DNA of 35,962 nt from Lactobacillus colini. GTDB taxonomy: Bacteria; Bacillota; Bacilli; Lactobacillales; Lactobacillaceae. Of the stretch, positions 8,043-17,008 are shown in pieces. Within the stretch, counting starts at the first letter, position 1. Each line of letters begins with the position of its first letter. The position numbers and the translations under genes were made by a program. Where the stretch lies: the NCBI RefSeq assembly GCF_017874575.1, contig NZ_JAGGLU010000016.1, positions 1-35,962 of the forward strand, in the 5' to 3' direction. The notes below the pieces were generated by a model. It was not told where the DNA came from and made no database searches. It was given only the letters and a program-made list of their open reading frames with translations.

Positions 8043-8273
8043 ATGCAGATTAATTGGGTAATTAGCTTAATTATTTTAGTTGTAGGATTGTGGGACATTT
8101 ATACGGCCTTTCAAAGAAGACGTAATAAAAAATTCATTGCTCAAAAGCAGCATGACTTAAGTCATGCTTCTAGTGCTGAAAAGCGTAACTATCCTACTAG
8201 TGGTGAAGCTTATTTTTTGGCTTTAGGAATTATTTTTACAATTTCAGGAATTATATTATTGATTTGGCATTAG
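8043..8273 (+). CDS. Small two-helix membrane protein of unknown function
   Basis: The 76-aa protein has an N-terminal hydrophobic helix (residues 4-22), a charged middle with the basic run RRRNKK (25-30), and a C-terminal helix (55-75) ending at the carboxyl terminus. Basic residues after the first helix predict a cytoplasmic middle segment with both ends outward. No family is recognised. It starts two bases after the previous stop, using ribosome-site-like GGATGATT within that gene, which points to translational coupling with the 88-aa protein. Confidence 0.7.
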   Translation: MQINWVISLIILVVGLWDIYTAFQRRRNKKFIAQKQHDLSHASSAEKRNYPTSGEAYFLALGIIFTISGIILLIWH

Positions 8274-8291
8274 TCATAGGTGGTAGTTGTT

Positions 8292-8969
8292 TTGGTCAAG
8301 TTAGTTTTAATTAGACATGGTGAGAGTACTGCAAATGCAGATAATGTATATACTGGTTGGAATGACGTTCCCCTAAGTGCGAAGGGAGTCGAGCAAGCTA
8401 AGCAAGCTGGCTTAAAAGTGCAAAAAATTGCTGATTTTATGCCAACCCATATTCATACTTCTGTCTTATCGCGGGCAATCATCACGGCTAATATTGTTGC
8501 TGAAGTATGTCACTTCTTATATTTACCAATTACTAAAACTTGGCGACTTAATGAGCGGCACTACGGGGCTTTGCGGGGGATCAATAAGGATGTTTCGCGC
8601 AAAGTATTTGGAAAAGAGCAAGTCCTAGAATGGCGACGCAGCTTCGATAGTGTGCCACCTAAGTTAGCTCAGCCGGTTCAAGATAGGAGATACCAAGCTT
8701 ATGACATGGGCCTGATGCCCCAAGGAGAGAGCTTGCATCAGACTCAGCAACGCCTAATGCCTTATTATTGGGATAATGTTGCACCTAAGCTTGCTGCTGG
8801 ACAAGATCAACTAATTGTTGCCCATGGATCAAGCTTACGTGCATTAATAAAAAAACTTGAGCATATTAATAACCAAGATATTGTTAAAGTTGAGGTACCA
8901 AATGCTCAGCCAATCGTTTATAGTTTTGATAAAAACTTAAAAATCATTAAAAAACAAATTTTAAAATAG
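8292..8969 (+). CDS. gpmA: 2,3-bisphosphoglycerate-dependent phosphoglycerate mutase-like protein
   Basis: The 225-aa protein follows the dPGM pattern: LIRHGES with His9, the YTGWNDVPLS segment, Arg61, the diagnostic LNERHYGALRG block (Glu88), WRRSFDSVPPKL and VAHGSSLRALIKKLE with His178. The family interconverts 3- and 2-phosphoglycerate in glycolysis. Near the C-terminus VPNAQP replaces the usual IPTGxP, so this may be a paralogue of the main glycolytic enzyme; the rest of the genome is not visible. A GTG at 8280 is possible, but AGGTGG at 8278-8283 is spaced for the TTG at 8292, giving the expected N-terminus. It follows the small membrane gene by 18 bases and may share its transcript. Confidence 0.8.
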   Translation: MVKLVLIRHGESTANADNVYTGWNDVPLSAKGVEQAKQAGLKVQKIADFMPTHIHTSVLSRAIITANIVAEVCHFLYLPITKTWRLNERHYGALRGINKDVSRKVFGKEQVLEWRRSFDSVPPKLAQPVQDRRYQAYDMGLMPQGESLHQTQQRLMPYYWDNVAPKLAAGQDQLIVAHGSSLRALIKKLEHINNQDIVKVEVPNAQPIVYSFDKNLKIIKKQILK

Positions 8970-8986
8970 TTTTGCCCGTGTGAAAG

Positions 8987-9016
8987 TTCGTGAAACCGTA
9001 AATTTTATGGTAGAAT
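8987..9016 (+). promoter_or_regulatory. Extended -10 promoter of the P-loop kinase gene
   Basis: TGGTAGAAT (9008-9016) is an extended -10 with a weak TTCGTG 18 bases upstream. It lies in the short gap before the kinase ORF. Confidence 0.45.
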
Positions 9017-9058
9017 TTTTTACGTGTATATGACTTGAAATTTAGTTTGGAGAAAAAG

Positions 9059-9994
9059 ATGCGTAAAATATTTCTATTAAGAGGGGCCCCAGGATCGGGT
9101 AAGTCTTCCTTTATTGCTCGTCACCATCTACAGCCTTACGCTATTTCTCGCGATGCGGTTCGCTTGTTGCTAGCGGATCTAACTGTCTATTACGAGAAAA
9201 AAACTGACCAGCTCCACCAAGTAGTACCTCGCTATGTCACTGAGGATACTGAGAAAATGGTCGATCATCTAGTTGAACATAAGATGTCATATGGTGAAAC
9301 AGTAATTGTTGACGGTACACATATAACTCCTGAAGCGATTGAACACTTCAAGCCTTGGGTTGATAAGTACCGTTATGAGTTGTTTGTAGTTGACCTAATG
9401 CAGAATAACACCTTAGACGGCTTACTAAGGCGTAATAGAATTAGGATCAACTATGACTGGGTTAAGCCTGCTGTAATCAAGATGATGTATGACAAGTATG
9501 AAGCTAATCCCGAAGTTCCTGACTGGGCTTATTCTATTTTGCCGACAGGGATGGATCGAGCACTAAGTCAGAAAGAGAAGAACCTAGATCGTTATTCTCA
9601 TGTTATCTGTGTACCTGATAGAGTTACAGCTGAAGATTTTCCTCATGTTCATATTTCTAATTTTTACTTTTCATTTAATGATGAATTTACTAAGAAGTAT
9701 GGTAGTTATCACAATGTTATTACACTTGCTAAGACGCCTGAAGAAGCAATTAAGCAGTTCAAGTTGCCATACTTTGTCTTTAAATTTCATCATAAGCATT
9801 TTCTAATTTCTGCTTATCCAATTAGGAATGAGATGCTTGATCCGATTAGGAAGGTTAAGGGAGTGTGGACTTATTCAACTGGGCTTTATAATGTGGCTGA
9901 CTTTGTAAAAGAATTCCCCGAAAATGAAAAGCCTCACGTCCACCAATTTAACTTAAGTAAAATAGATCCTACCAGATTACTTCATATCTGGTAG
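9059..9994 (+). CDS. Polynucleotide-kinase-like P-loop protein with an unassigned C-terminal domain
   Basis: The 311-aa protein opens with a P-loop GAPGSGKS (9-16), then ISRDAVR (29-35), a Walker-B-like VIVDGTH (82-88) and the lid RRNRIR (124-129) followed by a V-x6-M-x2-Y helix. This arrangement matches the AAA_33/T4 polynucleotide kinase group, which phosphorylates nucleic-acid 5'-OH ends or small substrates. Residues ~190-311 form a second domain with several His (HVH, FHHKH, HVH) and aromatic residues that I do not recognise. TTG at 9035 is in frame, but GGAGA at 9049-9053 supports the ATG at 9059. It stands alone, ended by a strong bidirectional hairpin. Substrate unknown; RNA-end repair is one possibility. 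Confidence 0.75.
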   Translation: MRKIFLLRGAPGSGKSSFIARHHLQPYAISRDAVRLLLADLTVYYEKKTDQLHQVVPRYVTEDTEKMVDHLVEHKMSYGETVIVDGTHITPEAIEHFKPWVDKYRYELFVVDLMQNNTLDGLLRRNRIRINYDWVKPAVIKMMYDKYEANPEVPDWAYSILPTGMDRALSQKEKNLDRYSHVICVPDRVTAEDFPHVHISNFYFSFNDEFTKKYGSYHNVITLAKTPEEAIKQFKLPYFVFKFHHKHFLISAYPIRNEMLDPIRKVKGVWTYSTGLYNVADFVKEFPENEKPHVHQFNLSKIDPTRLLHIW

Positions 9995-10030
9995 AAAAAA
10001 CGCTACGTAAAATTTTACGTAGCGTTTTTT
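9995..10030. terminator. Bidirectional terminator, perfect palindrome
   Basis: AAAAAACGCTACGTAAAA at 9995-10012 is followed directly by its exact reverse complement to 10030, ending in six Ts. It serves the kinase gene on the plus strand and the peptidase gene on the minus strand. A second small stem (ACCAGAT/ATCTGGT, 9971-9992) lies inside the end of the kinase gene. Confidence 0.9.
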
Positions 10031-10041
10031 ATAGGGATTAA

Positions 10042-11391
10042 TTAAAAGTTATTAGCTAAAGCTCCCATTGGGTCCCATGGCAGTAATTGAATTGGATCCT
10101 TAGAGCCTTGCTCAAAGGCTTGCTTCAAATCTTCAGGCATATTCTGCTTATTAATAACAGCTTGGTAGACAAACTTGTCAAACCATGAATCACTCATTAC
10201 GAAGTAACCATCAAAGCCAGGCTTGTTGCCCCATGAGTTCTCAATCTTCCACTTAGTTGGCTTACCATCAACTAAGTCAACCCCAGTGATAACCATTGCA
10301 TGGTCCATCAAGCTTTCACCAGAATTAAGGGCATCGGCTTTAGACATGTTGAAATCAACATCAAATAATTCATCACGCTTGTAAAGTTCAGTATCAAGCA
10401 AGCCAGCTTGACGTTCAGAATCCTTAACCACATTAGAACCAAACCATACAACTTCACCTGACTTCAATTGTTTAATAATTAAGTCCTTCATTTCATCAAT
10501 TGGTAAGTTCAAGTGACGTACTTGACGTCCACCTTCAATATTTCCTAAGTATTCAACTGAGAATACCTTGTGGAATGGCTTATCATCAGTTGGAGCATTA
10601 ATTGTTGAAACATATTGGCTTAAGTCCCAGCCAACGTATTTCTTAAAGAAGTCTTGTGGGGTCAAGTCACTGTCTCTGTGATAATTCTTATCATCATCGC
10701 GGTATTCGAAGTCGAACTTCTTAGGTGGAAGACCAAGAGAGATAGCTAGGATACGGAATACTTCCTTAAGCATTTCATTTTTACGGGTTTGAACCTCATC
10801 TTCACTCTTACCTGCTTGAACTAAGCGGCGTAATTCAAGACCATCTTTGCGAAGTAAGGTATTTAGAGTATCATTTAAAGCTCTGGAATTAGTGGCATTA
10901 GCAGTTTCTGGGTAGGCACTCTTAGGTACGATGCCGTATTTTTCAATAATGCCGCAGAGCATGTCCCATTGACCACCATCTTGTTGAGGAGTGGTAAATA
11001 AGAATGAAACCTTACGGTCACCCAAGTCCTTGTCAGCACTGGCAATTACATTTTCAAAGAACCAGTTAGACTTTTCAAATTTATCCCAGAAGTTAGTATA
11101 GTTTTGAGATAGTTCGAAATCTTTAATCTTGAAATCTTTTTGAATTGAGTGGCGCATGGTATTTAGAGCACTAAACATCCAGCAGCGGCCGGATTGCTTT
11201 TGGTTGGCTACTTTACCAGTATCAATTTCGATTGAAAAGGTAGGGGTCAGGTCAATTTTAGTTTGTAAGTTTTGACTTGCCTTGTAGATGCCGTTTTCTT
11301 GAACAGCACGGGCAGCGATCTTGTTAGCGCGGTTAGAATTAAAATCTTCTTCAAAGCTACTAATAGCTTCACTGGTGATTTCCTTAGTCAT
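10042..11391 (-). CDS. C1B cysteine peptidase of the bleomycin hydrolase/PepC-PepE-PepG family
   Basis: The 449-aa length and sequence match this lactobacillary family of cytoplasmic, barrel-shaped hexameric peptidases. The catalytic residues are visible: Gln64, Cys70 in QKQSGRCWMFSA, His364 in MDHAMVITG and Asn385 in IENSWG. Aminopeptidase members end at or just after WDPMGALA, with the terminal carboxylate lying in the active-site cleft. Here the tail reads WDPMGALANNF, three residues longer than the core ending, which could alter exo- versus endopeptidase behaviour unless trimmed. I cannot choose between pepC, pepE and pepG from sequence alone. The start follows AAGGAGGA on the minus strand; it is a single-gene unit. 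Confidence 0.88.
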   Translation of the reverse strand: MTKEITSEAISSFEEDFNSNRANKIAARAVQENGIYKASQNLQTKIDLTPTFSIEIDTGKVANQKQSGRCWMFSALNTMRHSIQKDFKIKDFELSQNYTNFWDKFEKSNWFFENVIASADKDLGDRKVSFLFTTPQQDGGQWDMLCGIIEKYGIVPKSAYPETANATNSRALNDTLNTLLRKDGLELRRLVQAGKSEDEVQTRKNEMLKEVFRILAISLGLPPKKFDFEYRDDDKNYHRDSDLTPQDFFKKYVGWDLSQYVSTINAPTDDKPFHKVFSVEYLGNIEGGRQVRHLNLPIDEMKDLIIKQLKSGEVVWFGSNVVKDSERQAGLLDTELYKRDELFDVDFNMSKADALNSGESLMDHAMVITGVDLVDGKPTKWKIENSWGNKPGFDGYFVMSDSWFDKFVYQAVINKQNMPEDLKQAFEQGSKDPIQLLPWDPMGALANNF

Positions 11392-11483
11392 TTACAAAAA
11401 ATCCTCCTTAAAAATAATAGATTAGAACTATTTTATACTATTAATAATCAAGCGTCTAATAATCTTGTTTGAAAAAGTAAGTT

Positions 11484-11510
11484 TTGGCATGAATGAAAAT
11501 AAGATAGAAT
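11484..11510 (+). promoter_or_regulatory. Likely promoter of dut-radA
   Basis: TTGGCA (11484-11489) and TAGAAT (11505-11510) are separated by 15 bases, slightly short. The leader to the dut ATG is about 40 bases. Confidence 0.4.
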
Positions 11511-11556
11511 AAAAGACAGGACAAATTATTTGAATTAGAACAGATAGGAATTTAAA

Positions 11557-12126
11557 ATGCGTAAACGTGGATTTGAAATTGTTTCTAAATATCAGGACTC
11601 TAACTTACACTTACCCCAAAGACAAACCCCAGCTAGTGCGGGTTATGACTTTGAGGCGGCTGAAGATGTGGTAATTCCATCTATTTGGCGGTTTAATTTT
11701 GTGAGAATTTTTCGCTTGATTAGGAACTTTCACGAACTTAATGAACATGATTATCGTGTAGCAGAACAAATTTTAAAGCCTTTTTTAGTGCCAACGGGAA
11801 TTAAATGTTATATGCCTGAAGACGAGGTTTTGATTTTAGCCAATCGCTCCTCAAATACCTATAAGCGTAATGTGACTCTGCCCAATGGGATTGGAGTAAT
11901 AGATAGTGACTATTACAATAATCAGAACAATGAGGGAGAGATTTATTTTCAGCTGATTAATTATGGCGTTCGCCCTCTAAAGATAAAAAAAGGCGAGAGA
12001 ATAGGTCAGGGTATTTTTATACCATATTTAAGAGCGGATAATGATAATCCAGTTCCTCAAAAACGTACTGGCGGATTTGGATCCTCGGGTGTAAAGGATG
12101 AATTAAATGGCAAAGACAAAGACTAA
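11557..12126 (+). CDS. dut: dUTP diphosphatase with an internal insertion
   Basis: All five trimeric dUTPase motifs appear in order in this 189-aa protein: TPASAGYDF (24-32), NRSSNTYK (96-103), GVIDSDYY with the catalytic Asp116 followed by NEGEI, IKKGERIGQGIF (143-154), and the C-terminal arm KRTGGFGSSG (169-178). The enzyme hydrolyses dUTP to dUMP, preventing uracil incorporation and feeding dTMP synthesis. It is about 40 residues longer than typical 145-150-aa enzymes, mainly from an aromatic/basic segment at ~42-72 between motifs 1 and 2. The ATG at 11557 has only a weak upstream AGGAA. It overlaps radA by 20 bases, so the two are translationally linked. Confidence 0.9.
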   Translation: MRKRGFEIVSKYQDSNLHLPQRQTPASAGYDFEAAEDVVIPSIWRFNFVRIFRLIRNFHELNEHDYRVAEQILKPFLVPTGIKCYMPEDEVLILANRSSNTYKRNVTLPNGIGVIDSDYYNNQNNEGEIYFQLINYGVRPLKIKKGERIGQGIFIPYLRADNDNPVPQKRTGGFGSSGVKDELNGKDKD

Positions 12127-13486
12127 TTATAAGTGTCGTAATTGTGGTTATGTGTCTGCATCGTATTTAGGAAGATGTCCTAATTGTGGTGCTTGGAACC
12201 AATTAGAAAAGCAAACAACAACTGTTAAAAAGACCTCTTCTAAGGCTACTGCTAGCCGCTTAATGACTAATATCGGTAGCAACGAGCCGATCAAGCTCAA
12301 TGAAGTAAAAGCTAAAAAAGAAGAGCGGATTGTAACGCCCTATGAAGAGTTAAACCGTGTCTTAGGTGGCGGTATTGTTCCTGGATCACTCGTCTTAATT
12401 GGTGGTGATCCAGGTATTGGTAAGTCAACTTTGATGCTTCAGATAATGGGTACTATTGCCAAAGACCATGAAGTCTTGTATGTTTCTGGTGAAGAGTCTG
12501 CTAGTCAGATCAAGATGCGGGCTGATCGACTAGGAGCTAGTGACAGCGGAATCTTACTATATCCAGAAACTAATATGGAAAATATTCGCCAGCAAATAGA
12601 CGACCTGAAGCCAGATTTTTTAGTAATTGATTCAATTCAAACAATGAATGAACCCAGTCTAGATTCGATGGTAGGATCTGCATCCCAAGTGCGGGAGGTT
12701 ACTAGTGAATTAATGAAGATTGCTAAGAATGATCAAATTACTGTCTTCGTGGTTGGTCATGTAACTAAGGAAGGCTCAATTGCTGGACCCAAGATATTAG
12801 AACATATGGTTGACACGGTGCTGTACTTTGAAGGGGATGGGCACCATGCTTATCGGATCTTGCGCTCAGTTAAGAATCGGTTTGGTGCTGCTAATGAAAT
12901 TGGCATGTTCGAGATGAAGAATGAGGGTCTTAGTGAGGTTACTAACCCTTCGGCGATCTTTTTAGACGAGAGGTTACCTAACTCTACCGGTTCTGCGATT
13001 GTGGTTTCACTAGAAGGAACACGTCCGCTGATGGCAGATATTCAAGCACTAGTAACGCCAACTGCCTTCGGTTATGCTAAGAGGACAACTTCAGGATTGG
13101 ATTTCAATCGAGTAGCCTTGTTGCTGGCTGTCTTAGAGAAGCGTGGCAACTTAATGCTTCAAAACCAAGACGCATTTTTAACAGCGACAGGTGGTATAAA
13201 ACTTAACGAACCAGCTATTGACCTAGCAATTACTATGGCTGTTGCATCTAGTTACAAAAATGAAGAGATTCCTTCAACTGATTGCTTTGTTGGTGAATTA
13301 GGTTTAACTGGGGAAGTAAGACGAGTTAACCGCATTGAAGCTCGGGTTAATGAAGCTGCTAAGGTTGGCTTTAAGCGTATTTTTATTCCTAGACATAATA
13401 TGTCTAAAAGCTTGAAATCTCGCAGCGATATTGAAGTAGTTGGGGTAGCTAGTCTGCCTCAGGCATTAAAGTTAGTATTTGGTTAA
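12107..13486 (+). CDS. radA: DNA repair protein RadA/Sms
   Basis: This 459-aa protein has the full RadA layout: an N-terminal zinc finger (C10, C13, C24, C27), a RecA-like ATPase with Walker A GGDPGIGKS (99-107), the RadA-specific KNRFG motif (255-259), and a C-terminal Lon-protease-like domain. RadA is a DnaB-like branch-migration helicase acting in recombinational repair and in transformation. The ATG lies inside the end of dut, with AAGGATG just upstream within the dut frame, so expression is coupled to dut. A weak AACTTTT/AAAAGTT hairpin (13498-13518) lies after the stop, before gltX. Confidence 0.96.
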   Translation: MAKTKTNYKCRNCGYVSASYLGRCPNCGAWNQLEKQTTTVKKTSSKATASRLMTNIGSNEPIKLNEVKAKKEERIVTPYEELNRVLGGGIVPGSLVLIGGDPGIGKSTLMLQIMGTIAKDHEVLYVSGEESASQIKMRADRLGASDSGILLYPETNMENIRQQIDDLKPDFLVIDSIQTMNEPSLDSMVGSASQVREVTSELMKIAKNDQITVFVVGHVTKEGSIAGPKILEHMVDTVLYFEGDGHHAYRILRSVKNRFGAANEIGMFEMKNEGLSEVTNPSAIFLDERLPNSTGSAIVVSLEGTRPLMADIQALVTPTAFGYAKRTTSGLDFNRVALLLAVLEKRGNLMLQNQDAFLTATGGIKLNEPAIDLAITMAVASSYKNEEIPSTDCFVGELGLTGEVRRVNRIEARVNEAAKVGFKRIFIPRHNMSKSLKSRSDIEVVGVASLPQALKLVFG

Positions 13487-13569
13487 TGAATGATTGAACT
13501 TTTTTACTAGAAAAGTTAAACTTAAAGAGATGCATTTTAAACATAATTGAATGAAAGAGGCGCTTTATT

Positions 13570-15069
13570 TTGGCTAAACAAAAAATCCGTGTGCGTTATG
13601 CTCCAAGTCCAACTGGTCACTTGCACATTGGTAATGCACGTACTGCATTATTTAATTACTTATTTGCACGTCACAACAAGGGTACATTTGTTCTGCGTAT
13701 TGAAGATACCGACCAAAAACGTAATGTTAAAGGTGGCTCCCAATCTCAGATGGAGAACCTTCACTGGTTAGGAATCGACTGGGATGAAGGTCCTGACAAG
13801 GGCGGTAAATACGGACCATATCGTCAATCAGAACGAAAAGATATTTACAACAAGTATATTCAACAATTAATTGATGAAGGTAAGGCTTACTACTCTTATA
13901 AGACTGAAGAAGAACTTGAAGCCCAACGTGAAGAACAACGTGCAATGGGTATTGCTCCTCACTACACTTATGAATATGAAGGCATGACTGCTGATGAAAT
14001 TAAGCAAGCTCAAGCAGCTGCAGAAGCTAAGGGCTTGAAGCCAGTCGTAAGAATTCATATTCCAGAAAATAGAACCTATGCTTGGGATGATATTGTTAAG
14101 GGTAAGGTATCATTCGAATCTGATACTATTGGCGGAGACTTTGTTATCCAAAAGCGTGACGGGATGCCAACTTACAACTTTGCAGTTGTAGTCGACGACC
14201 ACTTAATGGAAATTACTCACGTTTTGCGCGGTGATGACCACGTAGCCAATACTCCTAAGCAATTAGTTGTTTATGAAGCTTTGGGCTGGGAGCCACCTAA
14301 GTTTGGTCATATGACTTTGATTATTAATTCTGAAACTGGTAAGAAGCTTTCTAAGCGTGATGAATCAGTATTGCAATTTATTGAACAGTACCGTGATCTT
14401 GGCTACTTGCCAGATGCAATGTTTAACTTCATTACCTTACTTGGCTGGTCACCAGTTGGTGAAAACGAGCTCTTTTCACAACGTGAATTAATTAAACAAT
14501 TTGATCCTGACCGCCTATCTAAGTCACCAGCAGCATTCGACCAGAAGAAGCTTGAATGGATCAACAATCAATACGTTAAGAAGGCTGACCGCGATACCTT
14601 GTTAGACTTAGCTTTGAATAACTTGCAAGAAGCTGGCCTAGTAGAAAAGGAAATCACACCGGGTAAGATGGAATGGATTCGCCAATTAGTTAACATCTAT
14701 TCTGTTCAAATGTCTTATACTCAACAAATCGTTGATATGACTAAGATTTTCTTTGAAGATCCTAAGGACTTAACTGCTGAAGAAATTGAAGAAATTAAAA
14801 AGGACGAAGGTCGCGGTGTAATTGAAGAGTTCAAGAAACAATTAGACCTAATTCCTCGCTTTACTTCAGTTCAAATTATGAATGCTATCCAAGCTACTCG
14901 TAAGGCTACTGGAGTTAAAGGTAGAAAGCTATTTATGCCAATTCGGATTGCTGGTACACGTTCAATGGTTGGACCTGGTATTGGTGAAGCAATGGAACTT
15001 TTAGGTAAGGAACGAGTAGTAAAGCACTTAGACTTAACCTTGAAGCAAATGCAAGAAAATGGTCTTTAA
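13570..15069 (+). CDS. gltX: Glutamate-tRNA ligase
   Basis: The 499-aa class I synthetase shows the HIGH motif as HLHIG (17-21) and the KMSKS loop as KKLSKRD (258-264), with the GluRS block TRFAPSPTG-like [17 protein letters not shown] at the start. It charges tRNA-Glu with glutamate. Lactobacilli lacking GlnRS rely on a non-discriminating GluRS plus GatCAB, which is an inference here. The zinc cysteines of some GluRS are absent: the region after GKAYYSY has no Cys. The start is TTG, chosen because GAAAGAGG (13553-13560) is at proper distance and the N-terminus fits the family. Its own terminator follows. Confidence 0.96.
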   Translation: MAKQKIRVRYAPSPTGHLHIGNARTALFNYLFARHNKGTFVLRIEDTDQKRNVKGGSQSQMENLHWLGIDWDEGPDKGGKYGPYRQSERKDIYNKYIQQLIDEGKAYYSYKTEEELEAQREEQRAMGIAPHYTYEYEGMTADEIKQAQAAAEAKGLKPVVRIHIPENRTYAWDDIVKGKVSFESDTIGGDFVIQKRDGMPTYNFAVVVDDHLMEITHVLRGDDHVANTPKQLVVYEALGWEPPKFGHMTLIINSETGKKLSKRDESVLQFIEQYRDLGYLPDAMFNFITLLGWSPVGENELFSQRELIKQFDPDRLSKSPAAFDQKKLEWINNQYVKKADRDTLLDLALNNLQEAGLVEKEITPGKMEWIRQLVNIYSVQMSYTQQIVDMTKIFFEDPKDLTAEEIEEIKKDEGRGVIEEFKKQLDLIPRFTSVQIMNAIQATRKATGVKGRKLFMPIRIAGTRSMVGPGIGEAMELLGKERVVKHLDLTLKQMQENGL

Positions 15070-15086
15070 TCAAAAATAATGAAGAT

Positions 15087-15120
15087 AAAGAAGCTGTAAA
15101 AAAACGCAGCTTCTTTTTCT
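15087..15120 (+). terminator. Terminator after gltX
   Basis: AAAGAAGCTG (15087-15096) pairs perfectly with CAGCTTCTTT (15107-15116), with a T-rich tail that continues into the cysS promoter region. Confidence 0.85.
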
Positions 15121-15123
15121 TTC

Positions 15124-15132
15124 TGGTAAAAT
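15124..15132 (+). promoter_or_regulatory. Extended -10 promoter of the cysS-mrnC-rlmB operon
   Basis: TGGTAAAAT lies directly after the gltX terminator and about 30 bases before the cysS start. No T-box leader fits in this short gap, unlike cysE-cysS of B. subtilis. Confidence 0.5.
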
Positions 15133-15165
15133 GAGAATAGATTTTGAGAAAGGATAGTGTAAACC

Positions 15166-16575
15166 GTGAAAGTTTTCAACACTTTAACACGCAAGAAAGA
15201 AGAATTTAAACCATTAATAGCCGGAAAAGTCAGTATGTATGTCTGTGGGCCAACGGTTTATAACTATATCCACATTGGTAATGCCAGAAGTGTGATTGCC
15301 TTTGATACTATTAGACGTTATCTAGAATATCGTGGTTATGATGTAAATTATGTTTCTAACTTTACTGATGTTGACGACAAGATGATCAATGAAGCTAAGA
15401 AGGAGAATATTACCGTACCAGAACTGGCACAAAGATATATTGATGCCTACTTAGAAGATACTAGTGCCCTAAATATTGAACCTGCTAATTTGCATCCCAG
15501 AGCTACTCATGAAATTAAGGACATTATTGCCTTTGTAGAGGATCTAATTGATAAGGGATATGCTTATGAAGTTGATGGGGATGTTTATTATCGGGCTAAG
15601 AAGTTTGCTAATTATGGTCAATTAAGTGACCAAAATATTGCTCAACTTGAAGAAGGTGCCTCAGAGCATATTAATGCCGCTGAACAAGACAAGAAGGAAG
15701 ATCCGATTGACTTCGCCTTATGGAAGTCTCAAAAAGAACCAGACGAAATTGCCTGGCAATCACCTTGGGGGATGGGACGACCAGGTTGGCATATTGAATG
15801 TTCAGTCATGAGTACTAAGTACTTAGGTGATAGTATTGATATCCATGGCGGTGGTCAAGATTTAGAATTTCCCCATCATGAAAATGAAATTGCCCAAAGT
15901 GAGGCAAAGACAGGTCAAAAATTCGTTAAGTATTGGCTTCATAATGGCTTCGTTACTGTTGGTAAAAAACAAGAAAAAATGTCTAAGTCACTACATAACT
16001 TTGTGACTGTGCATGATATCTTGCAAAAAGTTGACCCGCAAGTCTTACGTTTTTACATGTCAAGTGTTCAATATCGTCGCCCAATTAACTATTCTGAAGA
16101 TGGTTTAAAGCAGGCTGCAACTGTTCTTGAACGTTATAAAAATGTCCTACGTAATAGTCAAAGCCGCTTAAATGATAAGACTAGCATTGTTGATGAAGAT
16201 TTAAGAAGTGCCTTGCTAGCTGCTAAAGAAGAATTTACTAGGGCAATGGATGACGACTTTAACGTACAAAACGCTTTGAGTGTAATGTATGATTTGGTTT
16301 CTAAAGTTAATTCACACCTTAGTCAAGCTCAAGTTGACAAGGAATCTTTAAATGAATTTGTAGCTACATTTAAGCAGTGGCTGTTGATCTTTGGCGTTAG
16401 CTTTCAAACTAAGGTCAACAGCGATGATGACCAGATAAACCAAATGGTTGACCAGCGTAACCAAGCTCGTAAAGATAAGGATTGGGCAACTAGTGATCGT
16501 TTGCGTGATGAATTGAAGGCAATGGGGATTATATTAGAAGATACTGCTCAAGGAACGAGGTGGCACCGTGCTTAA
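15166..16575 (+). CDS. cysS: Cysteine-tRNA ligase
   Basis: The 469-aa class I synthetase carries the HIGH motif HIGN (36-39) and KMSKS (271-275). The zinc ligands that select cysteine are present: Cys27, Cys212, His237 and Glu241, the last two in [12 protein letters not shown]. It charges tRNA-Cys. The GTG start follows AAAGGA at 15149-15154 with a rather long 11-base spacer; no better in-frame start exists. It is first in an overlapping three-gene operon with mrnC and rlmB. The cysE gene that sits before it in B. subtilis is absent here. Confidence 0.96.
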   Translation: MKVFNTLTRKKEEFKPLIAGKVSMYVCGPTVYNYIHIGNARSVIAFDTIRRYLEYRGYDVNYVSNFTDVDDKMINEAKKENITVPELAQRYIDAYLEDTSALNIEPANLHPRATHEIKDIIAFVEDLIDKGYAYEVDGDVYYRAKKFANYGQLSDQNIAQLEEGASEHINAAEQDKKEDPIDFALWKSQKEPDEIAWQSPWGMGRPGWHIECSVMSTKYLGDSIDIHGGGQDLEFPHHENEIAQSEAKTGQKFVKYWLHNGFVTVGKKQEKMSKSLHNFVTVHDILQKVDPQVLRFYMSSVQYRRPINYSEDGLKQAATVLERYKNVLRNSQSRLNDKTSIVDEDLRSALLAAKEEFTRAMDDDFNVQNALSVMYDLVSKVNSHLSQAQVDKESLNEFVATFKQWLLIFGVSFQTKVNSDDDQINQMVDQRNQARKDKDWATSDRLRDELKAMGIILEDTAQGTRWHRA

Positions 16576-17008
16576 GCCTAGAGTATTAATTGAACAAGAT
16601 CGTAATCCTTATACGATGGGAGCTTTAACTTTGGCTTATTTAGGTGATGGGGTGTATGAATCTTATATCAGGCGCCACTTAGTTAAGGGCGGAATTGTTA
16701 AGCCGCAGTTATTGCAGCGTAATGCTACTCATTATGTATCAGCTAAGGCTCAAGCTGGTTTGATTACTAAGATGGAAGCCGAAGGGATGTTGAGTGATGA
16801 CGAGCTAGATATCTTTCACCGGGGCCGCAATGCCAAAAGTCATACTCATGCTAAAAATACTTCCTTAGCGACTTATCGTCTGTCAACCGGCTTTGAGGCG
16901 GTAATTGGATACTTAGATTTACTAGGTAAGCATGATCGAGTAGTAGAAATTTGTAAGTGGTGTATAGACCAAGTAGAACATGGGGATGAAGAGCATGAGT
17001 TCAAGTAA
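16568..17008 (+). CDS. mrnC: Mini-ribonuclease III
   Basis: This 146-aa protein is an RNase III catalytic domain without a double-stranded-RNA-binding domain. The signature [16 protein letters not shown] (22-37) contains the catalytic Asp27 and Glu31 region. MrnC matures the ends of 23S rRNA in Firmicutes. It begins with GTG inside the end of cysS (8-base overlap), with AACGAGG as ribosome site, and overlaps the next gene, rlmB. The cysS-mrnC-rlmB order is the same as in B. subtilis, which supports the assignment. Confidence 0.93.
   Translation: MLKPRVLIEQDRNPYTMGALTLAYLGDGVYESYIRRHLVKGGIVKPQLLQRNATHYVSAKAQAGLITKMEAEGMLSDDELDIFHRGRNAKSHTHAKNTSLATYRLSTGFEAVIGYLDLLGKHDRVVEICKWCIDQVEHGDEEHEFK

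Noticed and set aside
15070..15165. Search for a T-box leader before cysS
   Set aside because: Only 96 bases separate gltX and cysS; they hold a terminator and a promoter and no T-box or specifier-loop pattern.
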